Origin: DASYKT01 sp963718105
GTDB lineage: Bacteria; Acidobacteriota; Blastocatellia; Pyrinomonadales; Pyrinomonadaceae
DNA length: 64,000 bases
Direction of reading: 5' to 3'
Assembly (NCBI GenBank): GCA_963718105.1
Contig: OY970352.1
Coordinates: forward strand, 3,100,001-3,164,000
The notes beneath the pieces were generated by a model, which was given only the letters and a program-made list of their open reading frames with translations, made no database searches and was not told the DNA's origin. Below are positions 25,023 to 33,926 of the stretch, piece after piece (position 1 is the first letter of the stretch; every line of letters begins with the position of its first letter). Both the position numbers and the translations under genes were made by a program.

Positions 25023-25595
25023 ATGTCTACATCGACCGTGCAGCAAACCACCGAATTCAGCAATCCTAACCTTGAAACGCTCTACACCGCCGACCAGATC
25101 CAGGTGCGCGTGGCCGAGCTCGGCGCGCAGATCACCGCCGAATACGCGGGCAAAGACCTTTATATCGTCGGCGTGCTCAAAGGTTCGTGCATTTTTCTGG
25201 CCGATCTGATCCGCCACATCGACCTGCCTATGGAGATCGATTTTATGGCCGTGTCCAGCTATAAGGACGCTCTGAAATCGACCGGCGACGTCGAGATCAT
25301 CAAGGATCTGATGAAGCCCATCCGCGACCGGCACGTCATCATCGTGGAAGACATCGTGGACACCGGGCTGACGCTTTCGCACCTGCTCGAACTGCTCGGC
25401 ACGCGCGGCGCGGCGTCGCTCCGGCTCGCCACCCTGCTCGACAAACCTGAACCGCGCATCAAAAAAGACCTGGTCATCGATTACACCGGTTTCCAGATCC
25501 CAAACAAATTTGTGGTCGGCTACGGGCTCGACGCCGCCGGGCGCTATCGCAACCTGCCCTTCATCGCCGCCGTCATCGATCCGAGCGTGGCTTAA
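25023..25595 (+). CDS. hpt: Hypoxanthine phosphoribosyltransferase
   Basis: A 190-residue protein with the type I phosphoribosyltransferase fold. It joins hypoxanthine or guanine to PRPP to form IMP or GMP. Conserved pieces are LYIVGVLKGSCIFLADL, the PRPP-binding loop VIIVEDIVDTGLTL (two acidic residues followed by DTG), and the C-terminal FVVGYGLD. AAGGAA lies before the ATG. It is the only purine-salvage gene in the window and stands beside rpiB, divergent from it, which fits nucleoside recycling. Confidence 0.92.
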   Translation: MSTSTVQQTTEFSNPNLETLYTADQIQVRVAELGAQITAEYAGKDLYIVGVLKGSCIFLADLIRHIDLPMEIDFMAVSSYKDALKSTGDVEIIKDLMKPIRDRHVIIVEDIVDTGLTLSHLLELLGTRGAASLRLATLLDKPEPRIKKDLVIDYTGFQIPNKFVVGYGLDAAGRYRNLPFIAAVIDPSVA

Positions 25596-25617
25596 TTCAA
25601 AATTTTGATTCCTTTTA

Positions 25618-25720
25618 TCACACCGAAGGTGTGACCGATAATAGCCAGGGGTGAAACCCCTGGTTAGAAACGTAAAAAACATCTGAGCCCCGAAGGGGCG
25701 GCAGAATTCCAGGCGCTTTC
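25618..25720. repeat. Partial copy of the composite palindromic repeat
   Basis: TCACACCGAAGGTGTGA, CCAGGGGTGAAACCCCTGG and GCCCCGAAGGGGC-GGCAGAATTC resemble modules of the 4100-4330 and 45419-45650 elements in a different mix. Confidence 0.65.
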
Positions 25721-25765
25721 GGAGAATTTGTTGACCGTTACCTGTCGCTTTCGCCCCAGGCTGAT

Positions 25766-26374
25766 TCAAGAGCTGAAGATCGCCTTAGCGCCTATCAGCA
25801 ATATTTTGTTACGGTCGGCGTTGCCTATATCGGCCTGCGTAAAATTCATCTCGAACGACAACCCCAGGCCGCTAAAAACCCGCTTGCCGATATCGACGCC
25901 GTAAGTCGTTATAGACTTGAGCCCTTCTTCGTAGTGAGTATCCGAAGTGGATATAAGGCCGTTCAGATCCGGGTCCACCTTTCCCTTGAACAGTGTTGTA
26001 TGGCCATCCATCGCCCAAAATGTGCCAAAAGCCGCATTCGACGCTGTCAGGTAGATCTCTACGCGGTCCACCCACACGGAAGATTCTTTAAAGACCGGTT
26101 CGGTTTTGGGCTGAAAAACCGAAAACCCCAGGATAGATTCGGTTCTTTCCACGCTCAGCGGAGTGGGAATGGAGAAATGCGCCGTCATGTGGGCATCGTA
26201 GTTTGCGTAGGCAAGGGTACCCTGCCTCTGGTGCTCGATCGTTAATTGTTTTTTCACCGGATCGTCCGGCGGTTCCGCCTGCACATGCGCCGAATTACCA
26301 TGCACCCGCATCGAGGTATAACGGATCTCCTCGCTGAACTTTACCGCGGCAACTGAAAAACCAAAACCACCCAT
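25766..26374 (-). CDS. Hypothetical protein, about 202 residues
   Basis: A beta-rich soluble protein (MGGFGFSVAAVKFSEEIRYT). It has no signal peptide or membrane helix. Strand-like segments (AHMTAHFSIPTPLS, VDRVEIYLTASNAAFG) and the C-terminal NKILLIGAKAIFSS suggest a sandwich or barrel. No motif allows a functional call. The coding potential is good: the reading frame is long, has codon bias like its neighbours, and starts just after a region containing AGAGAGA, a plausible ribosome site on the minus strand. Confidence 0.6.
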   Translation of the reverse strand: MGGFGFSVAAVKFSEEIRYTSMRVHGNSAHVQAEPPDDPVKKQLTIEHQRQGTLAYANYDAHMTAHFSIPTPLSVERTESILGFSVFQPKTEPVFKESSVWVDRVEIYLTASNAAFGTFWAMDGHTTLFKGKVDPDLNGLISTSDTHYEEGLKSITTYGVDIGKRVFSGLGLSFEMNFTQADIGNADRNKILLIGAKAIFSS

Positions 26375-26441
26375 AATGTCTCTCTCCTTTATCTAAAAGG
26401 TAGCACCTGCCACATGTCATTACAATATTTTTTAAAGCTCC

Positions 26442-26640
26442 CCTCCTTACAAAGGAGGGGTGGCACGCGTAGCGTGACGGGGTGGTTCTCTCTTAAAGCT
26501 CCCCTCCTTACAAAGGAGGGGTGGTTCTCCGCGCCAACGGCGCGTTCTTGTCAGTAGCGTCGGCGTCAGCCGATGCGCATTCCTTATTGAGCACCAACGG
26601 CGCGCCGGATATTAGCCCGGGGTGACACCCCCCGGGTAAC
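26442..26640. repeat. Cluster of four repeat modules
   Basis: Two copies of CTCCCCTCCTTACAAAGGAGG with the GGGGTGGTTCTC tail, one copy of TGTCAGTAGCGTCGGCGTCA (at about 26551) and a CCGGGGTGACACCCCCCGG hairpin. The gap 26375-26441 has nothing further. Confidence 0.8.
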
Positions 26641-26645
26641 AACGA

Positions 26646-27503
26646 CTACTGCACCCGCACTATCTCGATCGTAAAGGTCGTGGTCCAGCGATTTTTGTCC
26701 ACGCGCTCGACCTTTTTATCCATCACCCTGAAAACGATCGTACGGACGCCGAAGTCTTTGTCGGGGTCGAGTTCAGGAAAGTTTTTGACGTTCGTCCACG
26801 AATACATTACCGAATGGTGAAAGGGGAGCTTGGGAAACTGCGTGAGGCGCATGCCGTACGCATCGCCAAAATTTACCCGGCCGCGATAGGTCCATCCCAC
26901 GCGGAGCGTGCCGGTATAGGCGTTGACCACAGGCGGGGTACTCACGGCCATCGGTTTCGGCCTTTTAAGATTGCGCAGTTCATCGGCCGCGCGCAGCAGC
27001 GCCACGAGCGATGCCGGGTAATGTTTCTCGTTGTCTTTGCCGTCGACGCGAAAATTCTTTACCATCGTCCGCTTATAAATACTTTTCCAGTTAAAGATGA
27101 CGGTGGTCTCAAGGCCGGAATCGGTCCAGAGCTGAAAAATGGGATACTCGCCTTTGGCGCTCAGAAAATCGTCTTCGGCGCCGAGCCGTTTTATTTCTTC
27201 GACCTGCGCGGCGCTGACTTTAAAAGTGCGTTTGACCAGTGAATAATTTCTCTCAAGATCACCCTCTTTCCACGGCGGATTTTCTTCGTACTCGGCGCTG
27301 CCGTCATCATACAAGCGCAGGTAAAGCTGCCGCGCGGGCATCAGCGACGACATCCCCAAGCCCCGGTTGCAGACGGTAAGCACGGGCTGCGGCCCTTTAA
27401 GCGGATCACTTTTGGCGGTCTCGCTGCAGACAGAAGTTTCCTTGTGTTGCGCGAGCGCAAGCGTGGGCAAGAGCAGAAGCGGGATCAAAAGAAGCATCTT
27501 CAT
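26646..27503 (-). CDS. Exported hypothetical protein
   Basis: A start at 27503 (MKMLLLIPLLLLPTLALAQ) is chosen, because it gives a clean signal peptide; the longer frame to 27659 is translated REP sequence, and an intermediate ATG at 27521 is also possible. The mature part of about 265 residues has two early cysteines (SVCSET, LTVCNRG) and segments such as LYLRLYDDGSAEYEENPPW and TFKVSAAQVEEIKRLG. No known domain is recognised. It follows the phosphatase gene on the same strand, with a REP pair between them. Confidence 0.65.
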   Translation of the reverse strand: MKMLLLIPLLLLPTLALAQHKETSVCSETAKSDPLKGPQPVLTVCNRGLGMSSLMPARQLYLRLYDDGSAEYEENPPWKEGDLERNYSLVKRTFKVSAAQVEEIKRLGAEDDFLSAKGEYPIFQLWTDSGLETTVIFNWKSIYKRTMVKNFRVDGKDNEKHYPASLVALLRAADELRNLKRPKPMAVSTPPVVNAYTGTLRVGWTYRGRVNFGDAYGMRLTQFPKLPFHHSVMYSWTNVKNFPELDPDKDFGVRTIVFRVMDKKVERVDKNRWTTTFTIEIVRVQ

Positions 27504-27543
27504 GCCATATGGAACGCGCATGGCGGGGGAAACTTGCGTAAGT

Positions 27544-27654
27544 ATGGAGCGCGGGCATCCTGCCCGCAAAGGCTGCTTTTGCAGCGAACGCCCGTATAAA
27601 AATAGATCTTCGAATGCCGTGCATTCGTTGCGGGCAGGGATGCCCGCGCTCCAT
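27544..27654. repeat. REP-like inverted pair (GCGGGCATC subtype)
   Basis: GGAGCGCGGGCATCCTGCCCGC and its inverse (with one extra G, GCAGGGATGCCCGC) enclose an inner GAACGC...GCATTCGTTGC part. The right end abuts the stop codon of the phosphatase gene. Confidence 0.85.
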
Positions 27655-27655
27655 A

Positions 27656-30262
27656 TCACACTACTTTTACTACGATCATGGTCATGTCATCATGCTGTTT
27701 TGCGCCGGACGCGAATTCATCCGCTTGTGTGACGATATATTCAAGAATGCCTTTGGCGTCGCGGTCGTAGCATATTTTTAACTGCTCAAGCATCCGGTCT
27801 TCGCCCCATTCTTCTTCTGCCGGGTTCATCGCCTCGCTGATGCCGTCGGTAAAGCCCACCAGCAGATCGCCCGGTATTAATTCGACCTCGCCATAGGTGT
27901 AATTGATCAGTATCGGCGGCAGCATTCCGACCACCGCGCCGCCTTCTTCGAGACGGATGATTTCAAAGTCTGCGCTCCCGGAAAGTGGCCGCAGCAAAAA
28001 CGGCGGGTTGTGGCCGGCGTTGACATAGGTGAACATGCGGTTTTCCGGCGCGTAGCGGCCATAGAAAAATGTCGCGTAACGGTTCGAGGTTGAGGCTTCA
28101 TAGACCAGCGCGTTGACCTGCTTCATCAATTCCGCGAGATCGTTTTTGTAATGCTGCGCCTGCCCGCGCAAGCTGGCCTGCAGGCTGGCCATCATCAGCG
28201 AAGCGCCGATTCCTTTACCGGAAACATCGCCGATGGCGATACCGAATTTATTGTCGGGCAATTCGATAAAATCATAATAGTCGCCGCCCACGCCGAGCGC
28301 CGGACGGCACGCGCCATAATAATCCAGCCCTTCGATCGGCGGATGCTCCTGCGGGAATAATCGTTCCTGTACTTCGCGCGCGATCTCCAGCTCGCGATTA
28401 AGCCGCTCTTTCTGCGCCGCTTCGCTGACGAACGCTTCGGTCAGGCGTGAATTTTCCAGCGCCATTCCGGTTTGCGCGGCAACGAGTTTTAGCAGGCGAA
28501 GATCGTTCGGCGAGTAAGGTTCTTCCGAGCGTTTTGGGCTGAGGCTGATCACCCCGGAAAGATCGTCCTTGGCGCCCAGCGGCAACAGCAGTTGTGAATT
28601 AAGCTCGCGCAATTCTTCCCGCTCGTTTTCGCCCGCTTCCCTATTGACCCAGCTTTCTTCATCGTCCTGGTAGATGACGACCGGTTCGTTCTTTCTCAGC
28701 CTTTCGATGGATTTCCCGTTTTCGGACAGCGCGGCCTTAGGCGCTAAATCGTACCCGAGGGCATAGGCGGGCTGGAAAGTGGCGCCGTTTTTTAACAACA
28801 GCGCTACCTGCGGCACGTGTAAAGATTCACTTATTTTATTTGATACCGTTTCGAGCAGCGGCGCGGTTTCGATCATCGTGCGCACGTTTTCGCTCAGTTC
28901 GGTCAGGATCTGTTCGCTGTTATACGCTTCGCGGAAAAACCGGCGGTCGATCCAGACACGCAGCCGTTTAGCGGCAAAGTCGATGAGCGGGATCAGTGCC
29001 ACCCCGGCCGCTACAAAGCCGATCTGCGCCGCCGTCTCCTGACCGAAATTGCGAATGATCAAAAACGTGCCGAAGATCACGGCGATCAATAAAATGACCT
29101 GCAATATTTGTACGCCTCTTTGCGCCAGCGCGTACTGCAATCCCTGGCGGACCACCACGCTGACATCCATGGCCCGGTGAACGACGATCACATAGGCCAT
29201 CGTCAGCGGAAACAGCAAGAGCGCGCTCAGCGCAAAGATCGCAAACCAGGCCGGGACCAGATCAAAGAACGAACTCGGTCCGCCGCCCCGGGAAACCAGC
29301 CGCAGGATCACTATACCGAGCGACGGCAGCATTGCCACCGATGTTCCGACATACAGGATACGCAGGCGCCGGCGCGAATCTTTATTTTCGAGCGTGCCGC
29401 TCTTATAGGCCAGAATGGCAAAAAATAATCCGGTGGCGGTCATCGCCAGGATGGTAAAGATAGTGTCGTAAGGCTCGGTGAGATTATCGATCGGCTCCCA
29501 CAGTGACCGCCAGCCGAAAAGCCTTCCGAGTTGTTCAAAGAAATTCAGGGTTGCGCCTACCGACAGCGGCACCAGCAGCAGCCATTTTATCCAGGGAAAC
29601 TTTTTATCGACGTCCAATCTCTCGGGAAAATAAATTCCGAAAAGAAGCATCCAGATGCCCCAGGAGTTGATCAGCGTCTGCTGGAAAAAATAGATCAGCG
29701 TGCCGGTTTGGCCGCCTTCCATCGCGATCGAACCGACACTGAGCAGAAGCAGCAGCAGCACCCAGGCCAGCGGGTCGCGCGGCCGCACAAAGGCCACATA
29801 GAAACCAAGTAAAAATGAAACGGCCGGCAAAAGAAGCAGAAAAATAAGCGTTATCGCCCCGTCGCGCAGCGTTTGTCCGAGCGACATTTGCAGCGGCTGT
29901 CCGGTGATCTGCAGGTCGATCGTAGAGACGCTGCCGTTTTCCCCTTCGCGCTCGACCGTAAATACCGATACTTCCCCCACCTTTGCCGAGCCTATAGCAT
30001 CCTGCCAGGAAGCGTCGTCAATTATCCGGCGGCCATTGATCGCGACCAGCCCGTCGCCGGGTTTCATGCCGCCCTCTACCGCTTCGGGCATCGGCTCACC
30101 CACCCTGTGCTTTGAAAACTCGAACGGAACGCGCACCGACGAAGACTGAAACACGAGCCGCCCCAACCCTTTGAACACACGGTTGGAATGCAGCGTGAAA
30201 ACAGTCGCCGTCAAGAGAAAGAACAGCGTTAGCGGGACATAGAGGAGCGTGAACCTTTTCAT
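27656..30262 (-). CDS. PDZ - multi-helix membrane - GAF - PP2C (SpoIIE/RsbU-type) phosphatase
   Basis: An 868-residue signalling protein. The order is: one N-terminal helix, a periplasmic PDZ-like domain (about 50-105, GGMKPGDGLVAINGRRI), a membrane region with about nine helices (130-430), a GAF domain (450-600) and a PP2C-type SpoIIE domain (640-868). The phosphatase metal residues are visible in GVGGDYYDFI, IAIGDVSGKGIGASL, FTDGISEA and the terminal HDDMTMIVV. Relatives dephosphorylate anti-sigma antagonists or other Ser/Thr phosphoproteins. No anti-sigma factor is adjacent. The PDZ domain suggests sensing of envelope peptides; that is inference. Confidence 0.88.
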   Translation of the reverse strand: MKRFTLLYVPLTLFFLLTATVFTLHSNRVFKGLGRLVFQSSSVRVPFEFSKHRVGEPMPEAVEGGMKPGDGLVAINGRRIIDDASWQDAIGSAKVGEVSVFTVEREGENGSVSTIDLQITGQPLQMSLGQTLRDGAITLIFLLLLPAVSFLLGFYVAFVRPRDPLAWVLLLLLLSVGSIAMEGGQTGTLIYFFQQTLINSWGIWMLLFGIYFPERLDVDKKFPWIKWLLLVPLSVGATLNFFEQLGRLFGWRSLWEPIDNLTEPYDTIFTILAMTATGLFFAILAYKSGTLENKDSRRRLRILYVGTSVAMLPSLGIVILRLVSRGGGPSSFFDLVPAWFAIFALSALLLFPLTMAYVIVVHRAMDVSVVVRQGLQYALAQRGVQILQVILLIAVIFGTFLIIRNFGQETAAQIGFVAAGVALIPLIDFAAKRLRVWIDRRFFREAYNSEQILTELSENVRTMIETAPLLETVSNKISESLHVPQVALLLKNGATFQPAYALGYDLAPKAALSENGKSIERLRKNEPVVIYQDDEESWVNREAGENEREELRELNSQLLLPLGAKDDLSGVISLSPKRSEEPYSPNDLRLLKLVAAQTGMALENSRLTEAFVSEAAQKERLNRELEIAREVQERLFPQEHPPIEGLDYYGACRPALGVGGDYYDFIELPDNKFGIAIGDVSGKGIGASLMMASLQASLRGQAQHYKNDLAELMKQVNALVYEASTSNRYATFFYGRYAPENRMFTYVNAGHNPPFLLRPLSGSADFEIIRLEEGGAVVGMLPPILINYTYGEVELIPGDLLVGFTDGISEAMNPAEEEWGEDRMLEQLKICYDRDAKGILEYIVTQADEFASGAKQHDDMTMIVVKVV

Positions 30263-30325
30263 AGATCCCGACTAATTTACGTTATTTGAAGGAAAAATTC
30301 ACCTTTTTCGGCTTAGAAATAAAAG

Positions 30326-30352
30326 AGGCAGGGGAATCCAAAATTCCCTGCC
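30326..30352 (-). terminator. Hairpin between the GGDEF gene and the phosphatase gene
   Basis: AGGCAGGGGAAT and ATTCCCTGCC form a GC-rich stem with a short loop. Read on the minus strand it precedes CTTTTATTT, though the T-run is broken. The placement suggests a terminator upstream of the phosphatase gene's own promoter, or a transcript boundary. Confidence 0.5.
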
Positions 30353-30384
30353 TTCTGTTTACTGCTACTGCCTGCTGCTCTTGC

Positions 30385-31410
30385 CTACTGTTCACCGCTG
30401 CCAGCGGATTTCTTGGCGCGTTTATTTTCGTACATCGCGGTATCGGCCAGCTTGATCAGATCGGCGAGCGAATCATCGGATTCGGGGTCGACGCAGATCA
30501 TGCCCCAGCTCGCGTCCAGGCGGTAGGGCTTTCCGCTGGCCGCGTTATATTCGTCGATCTTCGCTTTCAGGCGGGCGGGAAGAATTTCAGCGATATCGTC
30601 CTGCGCGTTGATCGCCAGCGCGACAAACTCGTCACCGGCCGGGCGCGCGAGAATATCGGAATCACGAAAAGCTCTTCTCATGATGCCGCTGATCTTTTTG
30701 ATCGCGGCGGAGCCTTCCAAATGGCCGTACACGTCGTTGATATTTTTCAACCCGTCCATATCGGCCACCATCAGCCATAAACCTTTTCCGACCTTGCGTT
30801 CGCGAAAGAGTTTAAGCTGCTGCTCGGCGTGCAGAAAAAATCCGCGGCGATTATAAAGGCCGGTCAGATCGTCGTGCAGCGAAAGGTCCTCGAGCTCGGC
30901 GTTAGCCTTCTGCAGCATCAGCGATGCGCGGCGTAGTTCCAGCCGCAGCGACACCTGCCGCGCCAGCGCCTGCAGCCCGTCTAATTGCTGCGGGCTAAGA
31001 TCGCGAGGCTCGCGGTCGATCACGCACAGGGTTCCCAGCGCGAGATTTTCCCGCGTAAGTAACGGGGCGCCCGCATAGAAACGGATAAAAGGCTCCGAGG
31101 TGACAAAAGGATTGTTGGCGAACCGTTTGTCCAGCAAGGCATCGGGCACGACCATCGGCGAAGAATACATGATAGTGTGCGCGCAAAAAGCATCTTTGCG
31201 CGGAGTGTTCCCCACTTCAAAACCGATGATCGATTTAGGCCACGAACGGTCTTCGTCTATCAAGGCAATAGAAGCTATCGGCGTACCGCAGATCTGCGCC
31301 GCCAGAAATGTAATGTCGTCGTATTCCTGCTCGCCGGGCGTGTCCAGTATCTGATGCTCGCGCAAAGCGGCCAGCCGGTCTTCTTCGTTTGTGGGTAACG
31401 GAAACGTCAT
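30385..31410 (-). CDS. GAF-GGDEF protein, probable diguanylate cyclase
   Basis: The start at 31410 (MTFPLPTNEEDRLAALREHQ) matches the common lead-in of GAF-first cyclases (LDTPGEQEYDDI); the longer frame reads into noncoding sequence. About 341 residues: GAF domain (about 25-155), a helical linker, and a GGDEF domain (about 180-335) with LTGLYNRRGFF, MVADMDGLKNINDVYGH and the active-site motif as AGDEF (RPAGDEFVAL). AGDEF variants can remain active in known enzymes, but activity is not assured. No RxxD inhibitory site is obvious before the motif. It should produce cyclic di-GMP in the cytoplasm. Confidence 0.85.
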   Translation of the reverse strand: MTFPLPTNEEDRLAALREHQILDTPGEQEYDDITFLAAQICGTPIASIALIDEDRSWPKSIIGFEVGNTPRKDAFCAHTIMYSSPMVVPDALLDKRFANNPFVTSEPFIRFYAGAPLLTRENLALGTLCVIDREPRDLSPQQLDGLQALARQVSLRLELRRASLMLQKANAELEDLSLHDDLTGLYNRRGFFLHAEQQLKLFRERKVGKGLWLMVADMDGLKNINDVYGHLEGSAAIKKISGIMRRAFRDSDILARPAGDEFVALAINAQDDIAEILPARLKAKIDEYNAASGKPYRLDASWGMICVDPESDDSLADLIKLADTAMYENKRAKKSAGSGEQ

Positions 31411-31459
31411 AACTCCAATTTTAGCAAAAATAACGCCCTCATCACCAAAATTATTTCCA

Positions 31460-31645
31460 CTGGAGCGCGGACGGCTCGTCCGCAATGAACGCGCTAGCGT
31501 TAGAATAGTACACGGATACCACGGATCGGACGGATGTAACTGATCTGAACGATCCGCGAAAATCTGTTTTATCCGTTAAATCCGTGTTCTATAGATTTCT
31601 TAGGCTGCCGTGCAGCCTTTGCGGACGAGTCGTCCGCGCTCCCAG
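31460..31645. repeat. Large REP-like inverted pair (GCGGACG subtype) with nested repeat
   Basis: Outer arms are GGAGCGCGGACGGCTCGTCC and its inverse. Nested inside is another inverted repeat: ACACGGATACCACGGATCGG at the left and ATCCGTTAAATCCGTGT at the right. One repeat family therefore appears to have landed within another. Confidence 0.8.
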
Positions 31646-31648
31646 TAG

Positions 31649-33403
31649 TTACTTATTATAAAACCGCCACCCCGGTTTTTGATCGCGCGTGAGTTTTTGT
31701 TTGGTCAAGATGGCGCGGACCATTTCTACCGGGATCGAGCCTTCGCGCAGGATCGCGTCATGAAATTCGCGGTTGGTCATTTTCTTTGAATCGACCAGAT
31801 CGTGATGCAGCGAGTAAAACTGCAGCCCGCCCATCATATAAGCGATCTGGTAAAGCGGCCCGTAATCACCGGCGAATGAGCGGCGCACTTCGGCCGCTGC
31901 GTTATCGCGTTCGTGGCCGACGCGTTCGACCAGAAAATCGACTGCTTCCTGCGGCGTCATTTTTTCCAGGTGAAAGCTGAGCGAGAAAATTATTCGCGCA
32001 CAGCGGTGCATCCTCCAAAAGAGCGCGCCTACTTTATCTTCCGGCGTTTTATCGAACCCCATATCCCAGAGCAAAAATTCCCAGTAAAGCGCCCAGCCTT
32101 CGGTCCAGAAAGGCGTGCGGAAAATGTCGCGGTACGGGCGAAAGCGGCGGTTCATATATTGCTGCAGGTGATGGCCGGGAATGAGCTCGTGAAAGACGGT
32201 GGCGTGTGAAAAATGCGGGTTGTTTCCGCGCATCGACATCATCTTTTGCTCGTGCGTCATCCCGCTTGTAGGATAGGAAACAAGCACCGTTTCACCGCCC
32301 AGAAAAAAAGGCGCGACGAGCTGTCGTTCGGGCGTCATCATCTCCATCCGCCACGATTCTTCGGCCAGTTTAGGCACGGTGACCAGGTCGTTTTTCTTGA
32401 CGAAATCCGTCGCCTGCCGGGCGAGATCGCGGATCAGCGCCGCCTGCTTGCCCGGCTCGACATATTTTTGCTTGACGATCTCGAGCGCCTTTTTCCAATC
32501 GTCGCCGTAGCCCATTGCACTGGAAGCCTTTTTCATCTCCGCCTCGCACCAGGCAAATTCCTTGTTGGCGAGTTCGATCAATTCTTCGGGTGTGTAAGGA
32601 ATGCGCTCGAATTCAAGTTCTTCCATCAACCCCTGGCGTCCGATCGGATCGCCGATGATGGTCGTCTTGTCGTCCGGTTTTATCCCGACCATTTTGTCGA
32701 GCAAAAATGCCTGGTATTTTTCAAGCGCCGTATCGACCGCCTTGTACGGCTCCGCGTTCCACCAGGTATATTCCGGGTCGTAGCCCGTATAAAAAGTGTT
32801 CCAGTTTCGCAGCGTGCTGCGCAGGCCCGCGACGGTGCGCGCCGCGCGGTTGGCCACGGTAGGTTTCGGCCACAACGATTTGGCGTTCTCAAAATTTTTC
32901 TGCCGGTCGGTTATCAGCTTTGCCAGCGCGCTCAGCGTGCCGGCGGTCTTTGCCGAATCGAGCGTTTCCAATCTGCGGCGTGAATCTTCCAAATTACTGA
33001 TCGTCAGGGCAAAAGGTATCAGCGCGTCCATTTCCTTTAACTGCGCTTCAAATCGCGCGAGCTCTTTCTGCTCATGATCGAGATAATTTTTAAACAGCAG
33101 ATGATCGATCTGCTCATCATGATCGAGCGTAGCGAAATCCGTCTTGCTCAGGATCGACAGATAGTCGGCGTACAATTGCCGGAATCGCGCCAGGCGGTTG
33201 GGCGACGTTTGCGCGCTATAAAAACGATTGAGCGCGCCGTAATCCTGGTCAAAATTTTCGATCACGCCGCGCAGCCGGCTGGGCGGTTCGCTGTAGCTAT
33301 TTAACGCATCATTATTTTGATTATTTTGCCCCAGGGCAGCGGGAATGCCGCAGATGATAAGTATCAGAAAACACAAGAACGCCTTCGTTTTAAAACGCCG
33401 CAT
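31649..33403 (-). CDS. Exported DUF885-family metallopeptidase-like protein
   Basis: A 584-residue protein with a signal peptide (FLCFLILIICGIPAALG, ending near GQN). It contains FHELIPGHHLQQYMN (HExxH-type zinc motif with an additional His, typical of DUF885) and a downstream TEGWALYWEFL, which supplies the third ligand Glu. The family is thought to contain secreted or periplasmic zinc-dependent peptidases. The long helical N-terminal half is as expected for this family. It is monocistronic, between a repeat block and a small membrane protein gene. Confidence 0.85.
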   Translation of the reverse strand: MRRFKTKAFLCFLILIICGIPAALGQNNQNNDALNSYSEPPSRLRGVIENFDQDYGALNRFYSAQTSPNRLARFRQLYADYLSILSKTDFATLDHDEQIDHLLFKNYLDHEQKELARFEAQLKEMDALIPFALTISNLEDSRRRLETLDSAKTAGTLSALAKLITDRQKNFENAKSLWPKPTVANRAARTVAGLRSTLRNWNTFYTGYDPEYTWWNAEPYKAVDTALEKYQAFLLDKMVGIKPDDKTTIIGDPIGRQGLMEELEFERIPYTPEELIELANKEFAWCEAEMKKASSAMGYGDDWKKALEIVKQKYVEPGKQAALIRDLARQATDFVKKNDLVTVPKLAEESWRMEMMTPERQLVAPFFLGGETVLVSYPTSGMTHEQKMMSMRGNNPHFSHATVFHELIPGHHLQQYMNRRFRPYRDIFRTPFWTEGWALYWEFLLWDMGFDKTPEDKVGALFWRMHRCARIIFSLSFHLEKMTPQEAVDFLVERVGHERDNAAAEVRRSFAGDYGPLYQIAYMMGGLQFYSLHHDLVDSKKMTNREFHDAILREGSIPVEMVRAILTKQKLTRDQKPGWRFYNK

Positions 33404-33538
33404 AATTGACCTTTCTTTTCACTTCTTTTTTCGCAGCTAAAGTATCATTTGCCGCGCAAAAATAAAAGCGCTCTTCAACACGAGCGCCGGACGGGCGTTA
33501 ATTTAAATTTAGCAGGAGGCGTTTTCGCGTTTCGGCTA

Positions 33539-33706
33539 TTAGCGGCTGCCGAAATTTATATACGATGAAAGGTTAGCGGCCCAGATAACAAATCCAAGCA
33601 GCAATAAAACCACGGCAACAATGGCTATCGATAATCCATAGCGCTTGATCTTGCCTTCGTCATGTATATCGGGCAGGTTGTGGTCGGTCGAAATCGTTCG
33701 TGCCAT
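33539..33706 (-). CDS. Small single-pass membrane protein, 55 residues
   Basis: Translating 33706 down to the stop at 33539 gives MARTISTDHNLPDIHDE, then a basic KIKRYG, then a membrane helix (LSIAIVAVVLLLLGFVIWAA) and a short NLSSYINFGSR tail. A good ribosome site (GAAGGGAG on the minus strand, at about 33711-33718) supports translation. The basic stretch before the helix predicts the N-terminus inside. No family is recognised. It lies upstream of the DUF885 gene on the same strand, with a 135-bp gap. Confidence 0.6.
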   Translation of the reverse strand: MARTISTDHNLPDIHDEGKIKRYGLSIAIVAVVLLLLGFVIWAANLSSYINFGSR

Positions 33707-33817
33707 TAGATTCTCCCTTCTACAGAGAACTTACCGCAATAAACGTTCCAAAGCAATAAAAATGCGGTTAAGGAATTGTCCGGCTTAATTAATGTATGGA
33801 AATAAAACGCGGAAAGT

Positions 33818-33843
33818 ATGGAGCGCGGGCATCCTGCCCGCAC
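33818..33843. repeat. Solitary REP-like palindrome (GCGGGCATC subtype)
   Basis: TGGAGCGCGGGCATCCTGCC followed by CGCAC, without an inverted partner. It lies 85 bp before the CPBP gene. Confidence 0.75.
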
Positions 33844-33926
33844 GTGACAAAGTCCCCGGAATATTCTAGACATCGGCCGCGATTAGGATAACATTGTCAG
33901 GATAAAGATCTGAGGCCTTTCCATTT

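Noticed and set aside
32213..32983. Long open frame antisense to the DUF885 gene
   Set aside because: It is a shadow of a well-supported gene on the other strand. The same applies to 9609-10370, 52546-53223, 53338-53877 and 46753-47418.
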